A DNA stretch of 9,942 bases, from NCBI GenBank assembly GCA_043806395.1, contig JAZDHC010000173.1:1-9942 (forward strand). Reading direction: 5' to 3'. How positions within the stretch are numbered: position 1 is the stretch's first letter; every line of letters begins with the position of its first letter. The translations under genes were made by a program, and so were the position numbers. The notes beneath the pieces were generated by a model. That model did no database searches, was not told where the DNA came from, and saw only the letters and a program-made list of their open reading frames with translations. Positions 5,867-9,942 of this stretch are shown here, in pieces. The DNA is from CG2-30-40-21 sp043806395. GTDB lineage: Bacteria; UBA9089; CG2-30-40-21.

Positions 5867-7815
5867 ATCTTGCCTAAAATCTCCCTTATGATGCCTTTCA
5901 CCTCTGGTCTTTGCCGATTAAGGATATCCTCATCCTTGGTTTGTAAATATTGGGCTAATATCCTCAAGGGGAATAGAAAGCCTGTATATTTGCTGATTTC
6001 AGACCTGTCCAGAATATCCAATAACTCAAGTACCTCCACTGCCTTTTCCCCTTTCAATAACTTGATAATAAAGTCCATCAGCAGTTGATTAAATCCGGTC
6101 TCTTTTTCCGGTATCTTGTGTGATTCCAATATGTGCTTGAATTCAATAATCCTGGATAAGAGCTGGTGAGCAGTACCCATATTCTTTTCGGCAATAGACT
6201 GGGTTGTCTGTTTTAAGTAAAACTGGATTACATCCTTGCTTATTTTTTGCAAATACTCTGGTTTAACCAAGGTATACTTAATGGCACACTCAAAGCAGGC
6301 TATTGCTTCAGCATGCCGGCCAAGATTAATCAAAGCCATGTCCTTGTTGTACCAGGCATAATCATCTTGTGGGTCAATCCGCAGTTCCTCATCATAGCAG
6401 GCTATCGACTCATCATACCTGCCTTCAGCACATAGATTTTCCCTTTTTTCGTGCCATTTTTGTATCTCTGTCTCTTTTTTCCTCCTCACCTCATTCACAT
6501 AAGTAAGGTGTATCTTTACCATTTCAGCCTCTCCAACTTGTCCTGTACTCATCAGACGAGTGTATCTTGAGGCAAGTTTTTCCCCTTCTTTCTTCAGCTC
6601 ATCCATCGAATACCACAGCTCGATAAACCTTATCAGCCAATCAAATCTTTTTTTCTGCCTTGTAGATGAGCGAATCTGATACCAGATACGGAACAACTGT
6701 TCGGCAACATCGTAATAAAATGTCCCCTTTTTCTTGCCTTTTTCAATTGATTTAAGGTAACCGTTAGCAACCAATGTATTAATTATTGCCGTAACCTGGT
6801 TAAGATTGAGTTTCAACATCAATGCCAGATTAGAAGGGGTAGCGGCTTCGTCCATTTTTGACAGGGCATCCATTATCATCCGTTGTTGAACAGATAATGC
6901 CTCCATCTTAGCCTTAAAATATGGGGTAATTTCATCCAGTAGTGTCTCAAAGGCAGATTGCACCTTTGATAACTGTCCCAAAGTGAATATTTGAAAAAGG
7001 AAGAGCAGCAGTCGCGGGTTACCACCGGTTAAATGGTAAATGGCGTTTATCTTTGGCACATAAGCCGCAAAATCAGCTGTTATTTTATCTTCACCGGTTG
7101 TCTCTGCCCAATTACGAATAAAAGAAAGGGCATCTTCCCGGGATAACTCTATCAGGTTTATTCGTTGAAACATGCTATAAAGTGGTTGCTTGTAGTCGAT
7201 TATCTCCTTAAAAATGGTAGATGAGGCACCTATTAAAAGGGCGGTATTATCATCCATCAGGAAGGTTCTCAGCCGCTTCAGAGAAAGATTATCCATAAAC
7301 CTTGAGCCCAAGATAAAATCAATGTTATCCACCAGAAGCAAAATCCTTTTATTTTCATTCTTAGTGAACTGATGCAAGAAGGAAATAGCCTTCTCAACTG
7401 CCACGGAGTCATCCTCTTCCTTCTCCAACTCCAGGATAATCTTTGTCAAATAATCAGGTATTGGCTTTTCCCCAAAGTCTGTCAGTTCGTTGGCAATCTC
7501 GGTAATGATTCTTTGACAAAGCTTAGCCAGATTTGTAACACCATACTCCTCTTCAGCAAATTGGAGCACACACCAGTTATTTTCCTTGTCCTTGATAGTA
7601 AAATATATCAGCCTTAAAAGGTGAGTCTTGCCAATACCGCGTGGACCAACAATAAGATAGTGTTGTAGGGAAGGGGTATCTGCTTGAATTTCGATTTTCT
7701 TTAGCATATCATTTAGAAGCTCTTGCCTTGCGGTAAGCGTCTCCTTCAGAGTCTTGTAATCATAATTCATGGGGTTATAGGGGAATACCTTCATTTTTTT
7801 ACATCTCCCGTCCAT
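5863..7815 (-). CDS. P-loop ATPase with winged helix and TPR repeats
   Basis: I do not recognise a named gene. The 650-aa protein has an AAA/STAND-like NTPase module: Walker A VGPRGIGKT (56-64), Walker B ILLLVDNID (158-166), a sensor-1-like ALLIGASST (192-200), and GGNPRLL (264-270) as in archaeal-type ATPases. A winged-helix-like region follows (about 308-385, ending FRIWYQIR), then a basic coiled stretch (about 405-455). Two TPR-like helical pairs come next (about 455-515, with AEGRYDESIACYDEELRIDP and LGRHAEAIACFECAI), then a long helical tail. No signal peptide or membrane segment is seen. It overlaps the upstream ATPase gene by 17 nt. An alternative ATG at 7794 (protein starting MKVFPYNP) lies 4 nt after the upstream stop with GGGAG 10 nt before it, and may be the real start. 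The layout of switch NTPase plus protein-binding repeats is typical of signal-sensing ATPases, but the partner is unknown. Confidence 0.8.
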   Translation of the reverse strand: MDGRCKKMKVFPYNPMNYDYKTLKETLTARQELLNDMLKKIEIQADTPSLQHYLIVGPRGIGKTHLLRLIYFTIKDKENNWCVLQFAEEEYGVTNLAKLCQRIITEIANELTDFGEKPIPDYLTKIILELEKEEDDSVAVEKAISFLHQFTKNENKRILLLVDNIDFILGSRFMDNLSLKRLRTFLMDDNTALLIGASSTIFKEIIDYKQPLYSMFQRINLIELSREDALSFIRNWAETTGEDKITADFAAYVPKINAIYHLTGGNPRLLLFLFQIFTLGQLSKVQSAFETLLDEITPYFKAKMEALSVQQRMIMDALSKMDEAATPSNLALMLKLNLNQVTAIINTLVANGYLKSIEKGKKKGTFYYDVAEQLFRIWYQIRSSTRQKKRFDWLIRFIELWYSMDELKKEGEKLASRYTRLMSTGQVGEAEMVKIHLTYVNEVRRKKETEIQKWHEKRENLCAEGRYDESIACYDEELRIDPQDDYAWYNKDMALINLGRHAEAIACFECAIKYTLVKPEYLQKISKDVIQFYLKQTTQSIAEKNMGTAHQLLSRIIEFKHILESHKIPEKETGFNQLLMDFIIKLLKGEKAVEVLELLDILDRSEISKYTGFLFPLRILAQYLQTKDEDILNRQRPEVKGIIREILGKM

Positions 7816-9238
7816 GCCTTTGCCACCAGTCTTTCAAAACTTTACAAAAGAAAGAATAATTGCCATTATCCTTGTTGATATAAAACTCATCCTCTAAGTA
7901 AGCCAGTATTCCCTCAAATTCCATCTTATCCTCTCTTTTTGAAATTTCCTTATATAGCTCCCATAGTTGAGAATAAGGTAGAGACTCACAAACAGAAAGT
8001 TCTTTTAATAGCCCATAAGCTATCCTCTGGAAATCAAAAGGATGGTTTGATAGTCGCTCAAAGAAGTAATGGAAATAGTGCTTACAATCCGGCCATAATA
8101 TTCGTTCATGGTATATCTTTTCAATCCCTTGCTCAGTTAATGTTTCTTTGCAGTTTAATATCTCTGTCAGGATGAGCTGAATAAAATAAGGGACATGGAT
8201 ACCAACCAATTTTAATATTTTTTCCTTTAGATTAGTCTCAAGTTGTTTATTTTCAGACAAAAGTAGTTCATCAATAAACCCTAAAGCTACATCAGAAGAA
8301 AAAGGCGGAATTACTACATTTTCAAAATCAGAGAAATCATCTGCAATCCCATATCGTTTTAAGCAGAAAGTTAAGGAATCAGAGCTGGCAATCAGGAATC
8401 GGCAGTTTGAGTTAACCATCTGTCTCTGATCCAAAAACCACTTCGAGAAATCAGCAATATTTAGTTCATTCCCCTTGAAATTTTCCAGCATATAGAGGAA
8501 TTCATCAAAGAGAAAGAGGACATTTCCTTGGCTGATTGATTCAAAGAATCTTTTGCCATCCTCCTTCCATGTATCTTTAGTTGGTGGTTTTTCTGGTTGT
8601 GTGGCAAGCAACGGAGGTAGCACCTCTGTCGGAGATAGCACCTCTGACAATTGTTGAAGCCCGGCGACAAATTTTTCTGGAAAGGCAATATGTTGGAGTT
8701 CCAAATGGACTACCTTCCAGCCTTCCATTGGATTATCATACAGATGATACATAATACTGGTTTTTCCAAACCTTCTTGGTGCAGAAAGAAAGATATTCTT
8801 TGCAGGCAATATCTGCCATAGATTTTGGATAACATCCTGTCGGTCATAGAAATTATTATCCCTGGCCACACCGCCAACGATATTTCTTGGATAAATGTAT
8901 TTTCGGCTGTTTTTCTTAATATTATTCAAATGCTTCGCAAACAAGCCTTTCTTTAGTGATTTAGAATCAGAATCATAGACCTCATCCTCAGTGAATTGAT
9001 ATATTTCTTCTTTGCTTAAGCCATATTCATAGAAACTAAACCTATCAAAATCATAGACAGGGATATTTTCTGTCCTAGCATAGACTTCTTTATAACATTC
9101 GGCAATAGTGAGGTTGACCTCATTAAAAATAGATTGTAATGCATCTGGTTTTTTTATTGATGTTATCGGTAAAAACAGAGCCAGGGCTATTTCTTCCTGC
9201 TGATTATACAATAGGGTTAAAAATCCAGTTCTATTCAT
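7799..9238 (-). CDS. P-loop ATPase with C-terminal winged-helix-like domain
   Basis: The 479-aa product is an unnamed AAA-type ATPase of the archaeal/prokaryotic ATPase style. The core begins at NNFYDRQDVIQNLWQIL (128-144), followed by Walker A APRRFGKTS (153-161), Walker B LFLFDEF (241-247, D245/E246), a sensor-like RFLIASSDS (280-288), PPFSSDVALGFIDELL (311-326) and VPYFIQLIL (349-357). A winged-helix-like tail covers roughly 398-474. The first 120 residues match no domain I recognise and are rich in acidic and aromatic residues. The ATG at 9238 has GGAGG 8 nt upstream and overlaps the RelA/SpoT-like gene stop (ATGA). The 3' end overlaps the TPR-ATPase gene. It is a different lineage from the following ATPase, so the pair is not a simple tandem duplication. 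A role as a sensor or regulator of the neighbouring nucleotidyltransferase is inference. Confidence 0.82.
   Translation of the reverse strand: MNRTGFLTLLYNQQEEIALALFLPITSIKKPDALQSIFNEVNLTIAECYKEVYARTENIPVYDFDRFSFYEYGLSKEEIYQFTEDEVYDSDSKSLKKGLFAKHLNNIKKNSRKYIYPRNIVGGVARDNNFYDRQDVIQNLWQILPAKNIFLSAPRRFGKTSIMYHLYDNPMEGWKVVHLELQHIAFPEKFVAGLQQLSEVLSPTEVLPPLLATQPEKPPTKDTWKEDGKRFFESISQGNVLFLFDEFLYMLENFKGNELNIADFSKWFLDQRQMVNSNCRFLIASSDSLTFCLKRYGIADDFSDFENVVIPPFSSDVALGFIDELLLSENKQLETNLKEKILKLVGIHVPYFIQLILTEILNCKETLTEQGIEKIYHERILWPDCKHYFHYFFERLSNHPFDFQRIAYGLLKELSVCESLPYSQLWELYKEISKREDKMEFEGILAYLEDEFYINKDNGNYSFFCKVLKDWWQRHGREM
8613..8648. repeat. Two tandem 18-bp units inside the ATPase gene
   Basis: Positions 8613-8630 and 8631-8648 are 18-bp copies differing at two positions. 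In the protein they encode the loop around residues 197-208 (SEVLSP then TEVLPP), between Walker A and Walker B. The repeat keeps the reading frame. It looks like a slippage duplication that lengthens a surface loop. Confidence 0.7.
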
Positions 9239-9708
9239 AGTTTATTCCTCCGATTTCTCTTTTTTAGTATCTTTTTTCGCAAATCATCGAAAAATTCATC
9301 TGCGACATACAAAAGATCACTCATTGCAGCCATCTTTATTTTATCCTTTTCATCTATCTTTTCACCAATCCTACGCTTTTCATAGATGAGGTTATGATCT
9401 TTTTTGTCCCAGGCATGTTGTAATTGGGTCATGATTTGCAGCTCTACCTTTCTTGTTTTGTCCTGCATAGGCACTTTTAAGATAAGATGAACTGCTCGGT
9501 GAGAGCGAGTGCAGTGTTTAACAATGTAGTCTTTTTCATCTGAAATTTTGCAGCAAGATTTAAGTCCGGAGTCAGCCTTTAATCTTTCCATTAACACAAA
9601 GATATCAGACAGGTAATTGCAGACTATCCTGAATCTGGTGATATCTTCCATCTTTGTATCGAAGTTTTCAAGGGTATATTCTTCTGGCTGACTTATAATC
9701 TTTTCCAC
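9235..9708 (-). CDS. RelA/SpoT-like nucleotidyltransferase domain protein, 5' end uncertain
   Basis: RelA/SpoT-domain proteins make (p)ppGpp-type alarmones or, in toxic variants, modify other nucleotides or tRNA. The 157-aa frame from GTG 9708 shows MEDITRFRIVCNYLSDIF (20-37, with the metal-binding-type Asp D22), SHRAVHLIL (69-77) and VELQIMTQLQHAWDKKDHNLIYE (88-110). These match the D-x-x-x-x-R, Y-R-S-L-H and E-x-Q-I-R-T motifs of the family. The domain does not begin at 9708: codons above it read DNFKSPERI, continuing into VEK, the usual first motif. This frame stays open to a stop at 9879-9877, with no ATG, GTG or TTG. The gene is therefore either truncated at its 5' end, frameshifted, or read from a rare start. 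Changes from canonical synthetases include Y to H in YRSLH, R to M in QIRT, and R to N in the RVK motif. No hydrolase (HD) domain is present. The stop overlaps the next ATG (ATGA). Confidence 0.7.
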   Translation of the reverse strand: MEKIISQPEEYTLENFDTKMEDITRFRIVCNYLSDIFVLMERLKADSGLKSCCKISDEKDYIVKHCTRSHRAVHLILKVPMQDKTRKVELQIMTQLQHAWDKKDHNLIYEKRRIGEKIDEKDKIKMAAMSDLLYVADEFFDDLRKKILKKRNRRNKL

Positions 9709-9858
9709 AATTCTTTCAGGTGATTTGAAATTATCTTTGGTCTCAATAACTTCAGCAGCAAAACACCTATTTTCTTTCCCCTCATACTCTTTATTTAACG
9801 AATTAAGGGACGGTTCACCTTTGTTTGAAAGCTTGCGGTTAGTTGAGAGTGCAATATT

Positions 9859-9886
9859 CCCCCTTAGAAAAGGGGGTTAGGGGGTT
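9859..9886. repeat. G-tract hairpin repeat upstream of the RelA/SpoT-like gene
   Basis: CCCCCTT (9859-9865) and AAGGGGG (9870-9876) form a perfect 7-bp stem with an AGAA loop, followed by a further TTAGGGGGTT (9877-9886) that repeats the right arm. This composition is unlike the surrounding AT-rich DNA and resembles small dispersed intergenic repeats. It contains the in-frame stop that closes the RelA/SpoT reading frame upstream. In 9709-9926 I see no clear promoter, only this repeat and the non-initiating frame extension. Confidence 0.55.
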
Positions 9887-9926
9887 GTATTCTGTAGATG
9901 ATGTCCCCTTGCCCGAAAGGAATCAT

Positions 9927-9942
9927 ATGAAAAACGATGAAA
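9927..9942 (+). CDS. Possible start of a rightward gene (partial)
   Basis: ATG at 9927 opens a frame (MKNDE) that leaves the window. AAAGGA ends 4-5 nt before the ATG, an acceptable ribosome binding site. Five codons cannot prove a gene, and no promoter is evident upstream. If real, it would be divergent from the RelA/SpoT-like operon. Confidence 0.3.

Noticed and set aside
8613..8648. Minisatellite or CRISPR-like repeat
   Set aside because: There are only two adjacent 18-bp units, in frame inside a coding region and without spacers.
5863..9238. The two ATPases as a tandem gene duplication
   Set aside because: Their Walker A (APRRFGKTS against GPRGIGKT), Walker B (LFLFDEF against LLLVDNID) and flanking domains differ throughout, so they are from separate families.
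9693..9785. A 30-codon minus-strand frame starting MRGKKIGVLL, upstream of and overlapping the RelA/SpoT-like gene
   Set aside because: It is in another frame, overlaps the conserved KSPERIVEK codons of the domain, shows no family features and has only a weak ribosome site.

Overview
The window is AT-rich bacterial chromosome with tightly packed genes. A GT9 (heptosyltransferase-like) glycosyltransferase and GspE/PilB and PilT type ATPases suggest a Gram-negative-type, didermic bacterium with type IV pili or a type II secretion machine. I cannot name the phylum from sequence alone; the proteins are too divergent to place by eye.

Layout. Positions 1-40 hold the first codons of a leftward gene with a strong ribosome binding site and its own -10 box. 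Positions 263-3971 carry a leftward group: GT9 glycosyltransferase, then (4 nt later) a GspE/PilB ATPase, then, past an imperfect inverted repeat, anthranilate phosphoribosyltransferase (trpD) with a terminator-like hairpin after its stop. Positions 3972-4146 are a divergent control region with two near-consensus sigma-70 promoters back to back. The leftward one gives an almost leaderless GT9 mRNA. The rightward one, for pilT, is followed at once by a regular array of alternating 5-bp half-sites. Positions 4147-5816 carry pilT and an M50 site-2 protease that overlap in ATGA. A 46-nt convergent gap follows.

Positions 5863-9708 (leftward) hold a compact three-gene operon: a RelA/SpoT-like nucleotidyltransferase domain protein, a P-loop ATPase with a winged-helix-like tail, and a second P-loop ATPase with winged helix and TPR repeats. 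Each gene overlaps the next. This is the accessory-looking part of the window and the best candidate for an undescribed system, by inference a nucleotide-signalling or NTPase-gated stress or defence module. The RelA/SpoT-like gene has no normal start codon that covers its whole domain. The DNA upstream contains a G-tract hairpin repeat, so the gene may be truncated at its 5' end. A possible rightward gene starts at 9927 and leaves the window.
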